NCBI RefSeq assembly: GCF_030272615.1 | Contig: NC_081407.1 | Span: 270,665,870-270,729,869, forward strand | Direction: 5' to 3' | DNA from: Cryptomeria japonica | Taxonomy: Eukaryota; Streptophyta; Pinopsida; Cupressales; Cupressaceae | Length of the DNA stretch: 64,000 nucleotides | Part shown: positions 1-12,000 of the stretch, in pieces | Numbering within the stretch: position 1 is the first letter of the stretch | How the letters are laid out: each line of letters opens with the position of its first letter | Notes under the pieces: model-generated | Seen by the model: only the letters and a program-made list of their open reading frames with translations | The model's database searches: none | What the model was told of the DNA's origin: nothing | Made by a program: the position numbers and the translations under genes

Positions 1-1167
1 AGAAATAATGAAGAGTTACACTCTTTCAAAGGGTGCTAATGGTGAAAGGGTATGTCTCTTTCCAAAGGGCATACATGATGAAAAGGTGTGACCTCTCCCT
101 CAAATTGAGAGATATAAAGGGAAGGAATCAAAAGCATCTAATGACATCACCATTGATAAGATTGGATCAGAATTGTTATCAAGTTACAGGAAGTAACATT
201 TGTGTTCTTTAAGGTATGCCTCCCAATCTGCAGGGGACATCTATAGTGTGAACTCCAACCGCAGGCTACAATCTGCGTACAGGTAAGAGGGGTTAAGAAG
301 TCTTAAGGTATATATGTGTGTGGACGTGTGTGCCACACACACACATATGCATTTTTACGAATACATATATCTCTAATGATTACTTATATGAATGTAGCAA
401 TAAAGATAGGAATCTATGTAGAATATGTATGTATATTTAGGATCATTAGAAAGATTAAAGAATATGTAAATGAAGAAGTAAATTATGGAATGGAAAACTG
501 TAATGAATTATAAAATGTAATATTAATGTGATTATATGATGAAGGTTATAGGGAAGAAATTCCCTTAGCCTAGTGGAGGGATTATGATAATCCCCGGAGG
601 GCAGTATATACTGAATATCTATATGCATATATATGGCTTGGTTGACTAAGTTCATCCAAGAGGAGACGGATCTGGCCGGTCCCCTCTGAGGACTTGGATG
701 ATTGGATGCATCACCCAAGACAAGGAAAGGCAAGGGTCTTCCTTGGCTGGCTTGGGTGTAAGAGGTATACCCAAGACAAGACTCAAAGGTTAGGCCGATC
801 CCCTCTGAGGACTTGGATGATGAAGGCATCACCCAAGGCAAGGAATAGACAAGGGTCTTCCTTGGATGGCTTGGGTGTAAGACAGGATTCGAACTCATCT
901 TCGATTTCCTGGAGGGCTTGGTTCCAAGAGGGCGAGCTTCATGGCTGCCTAAGGACATCTTGGAACCAAGGGGGCAAGCTTCACGGCTGCCTAAGGACAT
1001 AATTTCGTATGGCATTCGTATCCTTTTTATTAGATGAAATTATGATTATGTTAATTTAGTATTAAAGATAGATTGCAAATTAAGAAAATGGCTTATATAT
1101 ATATATATGTTGTATTCTAACAATTTGTTTTGCAGGACAGTAATCTCTAACTAGTAGGGACATTACA
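1..1167 (+). repeat. 3' part of a long LTR, cut by the window start
   Basis: The block has a TATA-like gatataaagg near 110-119, then a spliced-leader-like, repeat-rich stretch, and ends with GGGACATTACA at 1157-1167. That CA-ending terminus resembles plant LTRs that begin TGTAATGTCC. Inside are two partial direct copies of about 100 bp (roughly 668-763 and 782-882, sharing CCCCTCTGAGGACTTGGATG) and two copies of a 42-bp unit (about 917-959 and 960-1001, sharing GGCTGCCTAAGGACAT). The start is outside the window, so orientation and family are inferred from the end only. Confidence 0.45.
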
Positions 1168-2979
1168 TAATTAATCTGTTGATTGGCAATTGAATTCATG
1201 ACCATTGGACACGTCATATCCTTGAGTCATTCATCTACCTAGCCTATTAAAATGTACTTCATTCATTCTTTTGATGGGTTGATTTGATTGATTTAATCTC
1301 ATTACTGATTTCCTCTCTTTTGGAATAGGTTGTGTTGTTGCATGTTGCATTATTTGTTTTGTGCTTGCAGTTACTGTAACTTTCTTCATGCATCTATATT
1401 CAGGTTCTTATAAGCTGAACCCTAACCTGAACTTGGGATGAACTAGACCTGGATCCTAGGGTTTTTCCTAGTGGATCAGTAACTTAAGTATCTGAGGGTA
1501 ATATAAAGTGGTCATTAACATCCCTCATAAATGCTCCATTGTCTCTCCAACATTAGTCAAACTCAGAAGGGAAAAAAACCTATATAATTGAAAGTTAAGT
1601 GTCTCAAGACAGACTCCTTGTCATTAGATGCTTCCCAACAATCACATTTTGCAGAAAATTAAAGATGCTGCCTATGTTTACCCTTCAATATCTTCCGAGG
1701 AATGTGGAGTGGTGAGCCTCTAATATCTAAATTTCAAGAAATATGGGGAGAAAGCAAAAACAATATTGGGGGCAAAATTATTCCGACTTATGATTTCCCC
1801 TACAAATCATACAAGTTGTTTTTGTAGATACTGCAATGTACCAGCATTAATAGCAGTGCAATGGTTGCTCTTGCTAATGCTTGCTACCTCCATTTATTGG
1901 AGACTTCAATGCGCTAGAGCCTAGAATATTGCAAAGGGTTTTCAGTATGAGGCATCTCCATAGCCCAGCTTATTGGCTTTCTTAGAAAATCTCACTTAAA
2001 AACAGATCAATGGAGAACTCAATCTTGTCATAGGTAATAAGAAATTTGTAACACATTGACCTGTTTAAGCATATTCATCACAGTTTGATGGAGTGCAAGG
2101 AAATGATGAGGACTATTTACACTATCATTTGACAATAGTTCAAGGTACACAATATGATATTCTGAGGCTTTTTGGCAGTCCCAAACATTTATTAGAGGGA
2201 CTGGATGGAGAGATTAATATCTAGCTCAAAGAAATTTAAGCAGTGGAGATCACAGCTCTCTCCTCCTTGTTATAAACCACTAGCAATCCTGTTCTTTGAG
2301 GTGGATTCCTACAAACATTGTTCATGGTTCAGTGTTTCAAAGAAGAGGAAGCCTGCATCAAATGTAAGTATTCTTTTAGTAGTTCCATTCAGAAGCACTT
2401 TGTATCGCTCATGAATGGTATGATAAGAAAAATTGAAGTTGAGGCTGATCGATTGGTAAAGTTAAGTTCACCTGAAAGCAGTTAAGCAGATCCTGGATGT
2501 GGGCCATAGATTTCCAACAAGAGGAATGACAAAAATCCTAAACTAAGTCTTGAGAGAAGTACAGTGATTAAGAAATATCCTGCAAAATCTAAGTTGGTTT
2601 TTCTTGTTTAATATCAAATATAAGGTGGCTTTTCATAGCCTGCATGAGTTGTATTTCTTATCTGTTTCACATGGTATGAAAACCATGTTCATTTTAATTA
2701 GACAAATAATATTTCCAGTCCATAATAGTGTTAGAGAGTGCTTCTGGCTGTAACTGTGTAATTGTTCTTTTGTATCATTATTGCTTCTTATCTGATGCAA
2801 AAAAAACTACGATACAGTTACAGCCAAAAGTACCCTTAACAGTTTCATTTTATTTCAACTTATTTCTCTAGCATAGCTTTCTACTTGGACTTTGCTTGAA
2901 TACAAGTCGGAAAATTTGTACTTAAATGCTTTTGATCATTATGTGTAGTTTACCTAATCAGTTTTGATAATATTGGCAG
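1168..2979 (+). other. Intron sequence upstream of the first visible exon
   Basis: No exon of the host gene and no transposon domain is recognisable. The stretch is AT-rich, with a short TA run at about 1091-1109 just before it and one inverted repeat at 2729-2842. It is presumed to be intron between an unseen upstream exon and 2980. Confidence 0.5.
2729..2842. repeat. Short inverted repeat (MITE-like)
   Basis: An arm at 2729-2758 containing CTGGCTGTAACTGT is matched in reverse complement by an arm at 2814-2842 containing ACAGTTACAGCC, with about 55 bp between. The arms extend imperfectly to roughly 29 bp (TGTTAGAG... against ...CCCTTAACAG). It could be a very small non-autonomous DNA element. 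No target duplication is clear. Confidence 0.45.
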
Positions 2980-3073
2980 ATATCATGTGTTGGTGGCTTT
3001 GGATCAAATGCAGCTATGTTTAAAATAAATGGAAGTGCAAATATCAAAGCAATTCAAGAAGCATTTGAATCTG
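2980..3073 (+). CDS. Host SDR gene, first exon seen in window
   Basis: The exon follows the acceptor ...attggcag and ends before the donor gtatac, leaving one base of the next codon. It encodes [20 protein letters not shown] and the following [11 protein letters not shown], the end of the Rossmann beta-alpha unit where the NAD(P)-dependent family has its conserved GGFGSN. Only 75 bp separate its donor from Gypsy element 1. The sequence before 2980 reads as intron. Confidence 0.88.
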
Positions 3074-6000
3074 GTATACTTTATCTTCTTAGCCATACAA
3101 ATTACATTCAAGTACATCTCAATTCATATCACAAAGCTACTTTGTGCCTATTGGCGGGAATATTGTAAGCAATAAAACTAGTTAATTAAGTTGTAATTGT
3201 CTTGGTTAGTTGGCAACCGTGGGGCGGTAGTTGCGGTGCGATGGTTGGCGCTCGCACGCCCTCGGTATCTTTATATACTTCCAAATGTAACTTGTGACGG
3301 ACGATTATGAATGGAATAACATCTCTTATATTTTATTTGATATTGATGGCATTATTATTCTGCATTACGTGTTTTATCTGTGTACTTTAAGTTATTCACC
3401 TGAGAGGGTAAACATTTGGCGCCGTTGCCTAGACCTACTCAGGAAAGGAAGGAGCAGATGGCGCACGGACATGATGGGCCTACCCATTGGTGAGATAAAC
3501 CCAGAGGCCAACGACGCGCAAACAGAGCTCTACAACGGAGAAGACACTGCGGCGAGGGAATTTTCAATTCTGCTCCAGGTAGCCATCGAGACCTATGTTC
3601 GACGAGAGGACACGGAGGCTGAAATCCCACCAAGTGCCGTGTGGACAGCGCTGGAGGTTAGCCCGACAGTAAATCGGTTGATGAACCACCTCCCTCGGTT
3701 GCTTGCACAGGCATCGCTGGCACAACAAGCTCGCTTGGAGGAGATTGCCCGGGAAGAGCGACGCCAACAAATCCTCCAACAGTACGAAGAAAGCAGCCGT
3801 CGGGAAGCGGAGCGGGATGGCACGAGGCCAGGAAGGAATTGAACCCTAAATCCCATAGAGATAAAGGAACATTCTATATTCAAATAAAGGTGTCATAATA
3901 TTGACACGAGTTGTATCTGATGAAATGAATTAGTAAAGGCGTGTTCTAGTTTATGTGTTGTGAATTATGGAAATGTATGGGAATTAATGCCCAACCTATT
4001 AAATAAAGATAGAAATAAGAAAGCAGAAACAGACGAGTGGGAGGCCGCGCAGAGGGCCTTGATTTTGGAGCAACAAGTAGAACGTAGACGGAGGCTGAGG
4101 CAACTTGCTGAAGGACGACTTGCCGAAGGGTGGCCCGAAGGGAACCAAGGAGGTGTCACAGAGGGTGTAGAAGCTGAGGGAAATTTCTATGCGTCGTCGG
4201 AACAGTGTAGGGTGAGAAGCCACGAAGAGTTTCTGGAGGAAACAAGATTACGGAGGAATCTAGTCGAAGAGACCCGAGATCAGTTTAGAAACTTATCCCT
4301 TACGACACGAAGTGAGGATCACCAAAGAGAGCCAGGAGTGGGTGCGGGTGAGAACGGAGGGGAGGACAACCATACGGTTGTAGGTGCCACACACAGTAGG
4401 CAAAACACCATACCTCCGATCACCGACGCAGGACACACCACCGACGCCAGAGGGAGCGACACACAGACAGCCACAACTACCTCCAAGAAGACTACCCCCA
4501 TCGATGGTGGGCAAACAAAAGTTGCCTAAATTCAACGGAGATGGCAACGATGACCCCATACGGCACTGCCGTACGTGTGAGACAATATGGTCAGCCAACG
4601 GGGTAGTTGACAAAGCGGATTGGGTGGTGCAGTTCCCTGCCACCTTGAGAGGGGTAGCCATTGATTGGTACTCTGATGTGGATAAAGTGAAGGTGGGAAC
4701 ATGGGATGAACTACAAAAAGCTTTCGAGAAGGAGTTTCGACTCCTTCGAGAGGATAATGAGATCGTGGCGGAGATATTAAGCACAAAACAGGGAAAGTAC
4801 GAGACAGTGCGAACATACAACCGACGGTTAAAGGAGTTACTGGGGAAGATGGAGAACCAGCCGGCTGACGGACTAAAGAAAAGATGGTTCGTGGAAGGGT
4901 TGCGGTCATCCCTGAGGAGAAAGATGAAAATTGTACCTCCCACCTCATACGATGACGTGTACAACCGCACAATGGATTTGGAAAGTGAAGGCAAAACATC
5001 GTGAAAGAAAAAGGACAAGTCCTCTGCAGAAGAAGAGTCCTCGGGAGAAAGCAGCAGTGACGAATCATCAATTAAGAAGGTGCAAGCTCTTCAAAAGGAT
5101 ATGCACTGTATGTTGAAGGAATTTAAGAACATGAAAGGAAGCACGAGCAAAAACGAAGACGTGTGGTGCACTGATTGTAAGGAAGAAGGCCACACAAAAG
5201 GCACCTGCTCGAAGAAGGCCTTTTGTGAGATTTGCCAAGTGATGGGACACTCCATCAAGGAATGCCCATACAACATGAAAACCTGAAGTATGCAAATGAG
5301 CCAAGTGTTGTTCATGGAGCAGGCCACAACATCCGCACTAGCGGGTACGGCCCAGCAAACCAACACAACGACATCATCTGGAGGTTATCGGGACAACAGA
5401 CGCGGCGGCGGAAGGAATAACAACAATAACAATAACGGAAGTCGTATCCAGTATGACGCCAAGGGCCGGCCAATGATCCAATGTTGGGCTTGTAATTAGT
5501 GGGGGCACTTCGCCCGTGATTTCACGAAGGAAGCCACCCTTCAGCACCTCTGTCGATGGTGTGGGCCAGGCGACCATGAGGACGCAAATTACCCAAAGGC
5601 AGGGGTTAATCTCCTCAACATTGAGAAGGCTGAGAAGACTGGTGAGAAAGAAGTACTGGCGATCATCCGCGCTTAGACGAAAAAGGCCACTTATCCCACC
5701 CCTGTACGGAGAAGGAGAGATTACGGGAGGCAAAGGCCAATATTGAACGTGAGATGACGGCCGAACGACGGAACAACGAGGTGGTGAGTACATCATCTCG
5801 TACGGAAGCTGAAAATAACATCATTGGGCAAGTACTGCAAATGGAAGTACCTATAAGGGTAAAGGACCTTCTAGAAACAATGCCATAGTTAAGAACCACC
5901 ATTTTTCGTTCCATACAAACCACTGCGCAGGCACCTTTGCATGCCACACAGGCGGAAGTTCCGGTCAGCCCCTCGGTTGACCCAATGTTGTTGGCCTTAA

Positions 6001-9000
6001 ATAGTGGTCAGCATCCTGCTGTAGTAGAGATGGGAATTCTCGGGGCTATCCTCAAGGACACCATCGTGGACAGAGGTTCGGGGGTGAATGTACTGCCAGA
6101 GGATACGTGGAAGAAGCTGGGGAAGCCAACACTATGGCCACCCACGTTCAACTTGGTAGGTGCAGGCCAGCACGACATCAAGCCACTCGGCACCTTGATG
6201 GCCCAGCCGGTCACCATCGGCACGCAACCCTTCATACTAGATTTTGTTGTAATCCCACTCAAGAAGAAGGGGTACGACGCCATCTTAGGCAGAGGGTGGC
6301 TGGTTACAACAAAGGTGAACCACGACTGGAAAAAGAACACCCTTTCTATGGAGAAAGGGGGGCGGAAGTACACCATTGATCTAAGGACCCAGGTTGTCGG
6401 CGAGGAACTGGCATCATCTTCGAAATCGGAGGGTGAAGGAAAAGGCGACCTGAGGGACGAAGGACGGGGCTACAGGGAGCCCAACGACGAAGGGATTCTC
6501 AAACTAGGAGAGTGCTTTGAGGATGAGACAGGGTCATTGAACTGGCTCTTCCACTGGCAGATGGAGGATTACGAAATGTTCCAGAGCTACAGGCTCGAAG
6601 TAGAGGAACCAGAGCAAGTAATAGAGGAGGTGTACCTGCCAGAATACAGAGAATATTGGAAGGGAGACGCCCCAAACCTCGGTGACGTAGATAATCCCAA
6701 GATCATTTGTGTCGGCAACAATTGGAACCCTGTGTGGAAGGCCGCAACCTTCAAAATCTTTATTCTTCTTCTTCTTCTTATGTACGGGAAGGAGACCGCG
6801 GTCCCTGTAGAATTTGTGGTTCCAGGTCTTCGGATGGCCATTGAAAATAGACTTGCTATCAACGAGTCCAAATTGAAACCCTACCACGAGAAGCGCGCAG
6901 GGGACCCGAGAGGCCGGAAGGACACCCAAGAGGCCGGAGGGGAACCCGATAGGATGGAAGGGGACCTGAGAGGCCGGGCAGGCGACTCGAGAGGCACGGG
7001 ACCAAAGTGGGAGACTCTCGGGCGAGGCAAACCAAGAAAGGGCGATCCCAGAGGCACGAAACTCGAGCCGAATCTGGACACTTGGGAAAAAAATAAAAAT
7101 AAAAAAATCCGTACGATCCATATGGCAAAAAAAATAAAAAATTAAGAAAGCCACGGTGCGACCACCGTACGGTGGTACCACCGTGTGGTGGCAACGTCGA
7201 CGGTGGGACCACCGACGGTGGCAACACTGACGGTGGGACCACTGACGGTGGACCACCGTGCGGTGGAAACCACTGCTGCCACAAGGAATAAAGGCGCGGA
7301 GACAAAACGCAAACATAAACGCAGGCCTGCACAAACACGCAGCCCCCGCACAAACGCACTTCGCCCAACAATGCAGCGCCCATGCAAGCACAGGGCAGGC
7401 ACACGCAAGGCATACACAGCTATCCAAGAGGTAGTTAAGCGTTCGATGTGCAGAAGGAGGCCCGTACGGTGTGTATGGTAGATGGTTGGTCGTGTATTCC
7501 ATATGGGGTGCTCCATACGGTGGAGGGGTGTTGACTGCACGAGAAGGTGGCCGTACGATTGGAGGTGTCAGTGTTGTTGTTGACCGTACGGGGAGGTTGT
7601 ATGGACGAGGTGCCATCGGGGACATTACAGGAACAAAAAACAAAAACAAAAAAAAACGAAGACGACCAGATTGAAAAATCATTCGATGACATCTGGAGCC
7701 AGGGAGCGCACTTAGGGTGCTGCCCCCAGACCCCCAGTTTATTTTTGAGCTACAATACACTTTTTGAGTTGGGCGAAGGGCATCAGAGAAAGCACGGTAA
7801 GTGTTGGGTTGTCCCATACTGTGAGAAAGAAGCCTGCAGCTAAGCATTGGCGGGGAAGCCATAAGCCGTAGAGGGAGACGGATTTGGAGGTTGCGAACAA
7901 ATAGAGTTTGAGGGAAGGCATTGCAAGAACGCGAAGTCATATAGCACCAGAGAGTTATTTAGTTCAGTTATCAAACTTTGGGGAGCGTGATGGAGGATTT
8001 GAGGCGTCTCCTAGCCTTTGTGCCCAAAGGTTGTGGCCACTTCCAGGTATGAATGGTACGCTTTGAGGAACTCGGAGTATGTCTCGGCTAGACGTGAGGT
8101 TGCCTTGGTGGATGCATAGAGGGCTCGGGAGGAGCTGATCACCAGGTTGGAGGTAGTACTAGCGTGAGACTTAGCTCGGCATACCCAAGAGTTGGATGCC
8201 GAGAGGGCAGCGCGGGTGGCTATCGAGGACAAATTGGCTAGGGAGACAGTATCATTTGAGTAGCAGTTGGTGGAGGCTGAGACTGAAAAGCGTGTTTTGC
8301 AGACAAGTTGGGTTTAGGCACAGGAGGATTGGGCTGTCAAGGGAAAAAAAACAAAAAACAACAACAACAAAAAAAGAACTCTTGCGGAAGCAATAATGGT
8401 GACATCCACACTTGAGCATGGGATGGTAGCAGAAAAGGGTTTTTAAGCGAGTACGCAGCAGGTGTATAAGTTCCGGGCTCGACTGGCGTCAGCAGTTCTG
8501 TTTAATGTCATCTCTATTTTGTATTAAGTCGTCCGGAGATGACTTCTTTTCTTTTGGGGGGAATGATGTTGGCGGCAATATTGTAAGCAAATAAAACTAG
8601 TTAATTAAGTTGTAATTGTCTTGGTTAGTTGGCAACCGTGGGGTGGTAGTTGCGGTGCGACGGTTGGTGCTCGCACCCCCTCGGTATCTTTATATACTTC
8701 CGAATGTAACTTGTGACGGACAATTATGAATGGAATAACATCTCTTATATTTTATCTGATATTGATGGCATTATTATTCTACATTACGTGTTTTATCTGT
8801 GTACTTTAAGTTATTCACCCGAGAGGGTAAACAGTGCCTTCTCTGCTATTCCAAATTTGGAGTTGCATCTTTAATTTCTTCGATTTCAATTATTACTTTC
8901 TACATGTTTGTATTAGCTTTAAATTTGTATTGTCTAGCCTTACTCTTTAATGAAAAGGTATTTAATGCTTGTTATTTCCTTCAAAATTATTTGTGGTTTT

Positions 9001-12000
9001 CTATGTAATGCCCCGTTGTAAGGAATAAGGTAAAACCTGGCAGAAGAACTTTTTTTAATGAAAACAATAACAACAAGGATGCGACAACATATCACACTTG
9101 CATTACTAAGACTTGAAGGTAACAGCGATAGAACAACCTCACCATTGCATAAGCAGACTTAATACTCATGGGACAAATCCACTATGATGAATCTATGAAA
9201 GAGAAGGAACAATGCCTAAAAGATGATCGGGTAAAAACCATGATCACGTTCTCTCACAACAACACAAAAGGCAATTGGAGAAGACAATGCTAATGGGGAT
9301 TTACTTCTATGACCTCTTGTGGGTCCTTCGATCATTGAGATGGATAATTAATTTGAGCACTTGAACCAAAAGGACAAAATGATTTATGCCTTAAATGGAT
9401 TGTTAGATGAATTAAATCAATGCGTTGTGGGAGCCCAAACTTCATCCAAAGGGACTTTTCACCTGGTCTAATTTGGCATGGAAAACAAGGCGTCCTTCAC
9501 CATAAAAAGCCAAATTTTACACAGTTTGAAATGTTTTGAGAAATCACTACAGTATGAACATGATTGACTATACTGTCATCCATTAGAGGTGAATAAAGGG
9601 TTTGGAGGTGATCGTAAGTTGACAAAGAGGATGTTTGCAGTTTATGAATGCTAGTAGAGTATACCTAGTGTTTTATGGATCATTCTTTCACATTCTTGAT
9701 GTCATCTGTAATCTCATGTCCCATCTCACTGCCATTAATCCTTAAATAGTTATTCTTTTTGTCAACCTCATTTTGATGCATCGTCTTTTCCCAATCAAAG
9801 TGTCTTTAAAGCATCGCTGTATCACATTAGATACTAGCCACTAAAATAATTTACATTGATAGGATACGTGTTCTGATACAGGTATAGAATCTAGTAGGGT
9901 TATAATACCCAATATGGATATGGAAGCAAATTAGGAATCCATGGATATTGTCAGGCTGGGTTACACCATATATAATACCACATTATAAATGTATAATTCT
10001 AGCCTTTGTTGATAAATAATCTTCAATATGGCCTTTTTCCTGATTTGTATCCAACTAAGTCAGTTTCTTTCACTTTTTGTGTATTGCTTCAAGCTACTTA
10101 CATCACTAAATAGCGATTTATTCTAAAGCTTATATAACATAGTTAATGGTTCAATTTCATGTAATATGTTTACAGGTGTAAAGCGGTTTGTGTACATATC
10201 TGCTGCTGATTTTGGCTTTGCAAATTTCTTGTTACGGGGTTACTATGAAGGAAAGGTATGCTCCACAACTCTTTTTGCATTTCCTTACCCTGTATAAAGG
10301 AAGTTAATGATAATACTAGAACAAAGCATTAATCCACAAATTGGGGTCTTTACATGTGGATTATATTTCAAAAAGAAGAAATCTAGAGTGAGAAGAATAT
10401 GAGTATTAGTGGAGAATGACATGGATTCTGATGCATAATTTGAATTAAAAGGTGAGGTTAGTAATAGATGTGAATTGGATAAAACAGCACTTTTATGATG
10501 TGTATTGTAGTTTACTTTTTACTTCTGAGGACCTATTGTCTTCTGGCTGAGTTTTTCTAGAAAGCAGCTCTTTTATGGTTTAAATCTACATTGATGAAGG
10601 CCTAATTGTGTGTGAGCACACTCTCATCTTCTATATTTTCTGGATGATCTCAGAGTTTGCTGCAGAGATAACTAGCAATCTAGTGCTTTCTAGGCATTTT
10701 AAAAATGCTTTACAAACCTAAGGTTCTTTTTAACCAAGTACTTTTCCAGTGTAATTGAATGTTATTTTTGAGTCCCACTGACATACATTGGTTATTTATG
10801 GACGTTTGTAAATTATTTTCTTTCCTTATGCATGGCAATTGCTACTTTATTGATACTAATACTAGCTTGGATATAGCATTCTCGATTAATGCACGTTTGC
10901 TGGCTGAATATGCTACAAACCAATATATCTGGTCTAAAACAATATTATAAAAGTATTAAGTCTAAATGTTTAAAGAGTATCAGTGTCCAGAGCTTATTTA
11001 CAGTTCCATTTCCAGTCTTTCCATCACTGCCATACATGTTGTATGAAGTTTCATTCCATGGTGGCAGTTTTGGGCATCTGTATCCAAGGTTTCTGGTCCA
11101 ATTTTCTGTTGGATCAACTTATAAAATTCTAATTGGCCATCATATTCCTCAAAAGAAATATAATGAGGCCATGGGCCTTAGGATCTGTCTGATGCATAAA
11201 CTCGATGATACAAGTCCATGGAGTTTACATGGATTTGTCTGATGAATACTAGACATGCTTCAAAAAACATAGTTTTTCAAAATTTTCAAATGCTAGTTTT
11301 TATGACCTCACTTGTTTTTGGCTGTTTCATCAGCATCATTGCCATAGGTGGATTCAATGCAGAAAAAAAAGTCCCAGGTTGTCTCAAAAATATGAGATTT
11401 CTGAGGACAATGAACATAAGGTTCTTAGATCGGTGAAATGTTTGATGATGTGCTAGGTAATGTATATTGCTTCTTTACCCTGTCCTTAATTTGGCAAAAA
11501 AATTTAATCTGGTTTCTCCTTAATACTTTCTCTGCCCATGTCAAGCATATTTTCTTTAAGTGCTTGTATAGAACCCTTGATTAGATTTGAAATCACATGC
11601 TCAGTCTTTGCATGGAATGATACTTCTAAGCTGTATCATGATGAGACTTGTGGAATATTTAGTGACAAGCTTGTGTAGACTATTTTCTAATGCCCCTTGA
11701 AGGAATATTTTGTAATCATTCTTTGTACTATTTTACTTATTATGTAATCTCATGTACTATCTCACCTTAGCACTCAAACTTGTAACCTTCATTAATCCTT
11801 AAATAGTCAGCTTGAATGTTGAAAATTGATTAGAAATCTAGAAGTTACTCAGGAAAACATGCAAAAACAAAAAATGATGTTTATTAGATTTTGACTTTGC
11901 CTGAGGTTATAGCATTTTGAAGGTTGTGTCTAGACACCCCTATTAATAAGGACAGATTGCTGTCCCTACAAGTTTGCCCATGACGAGCTCAATTTTGTAG

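Larger units (their letters stand above)
3149..8833 (+). mobile_element. Gypsy-type LTR retrotransposon, element 1 (internally deleted)
   Basis: Complete boundaries: LTRs at 3149-3414 and 8567-8833, identical 5-bp target duplications GTGCC at 3144-3148 and 8834-8838, a tRNA-Asp-type primer site and a G-rich polypurine tract. Order inside is leader reading frame, gag, zinc knuckles, protease, integrase tail, then a decayed 3' region. Reverse transcriptase, RNase H and the integrase core are absent, so it cannot transpose alone. It sits 75 bp after the donor of a host exon. The LTRs differ at about 11 substitutions and one 1-bp indel by eye (about 4%), so it is not recent. Confidence 0.95.

Noticed and set aside
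455-1015. 186-codon minus-strand protein
   Set aside because: Low-complexity translation of the repeated units in the LTR fragment; no domain.
2205-2414. Upstream exon of the host gene
   Set aside because: Translation does not resemble the expected Rossmann N-terminal region and lacks suitable splice phases to join 2980.
6534-7940. 468-codon minus-strand protein
   Set aside because: Antisense shadow of the protease-integrase tail and the GTACGG repeat zone of element 1; Pro/Ser/Arg-rich without a domain.
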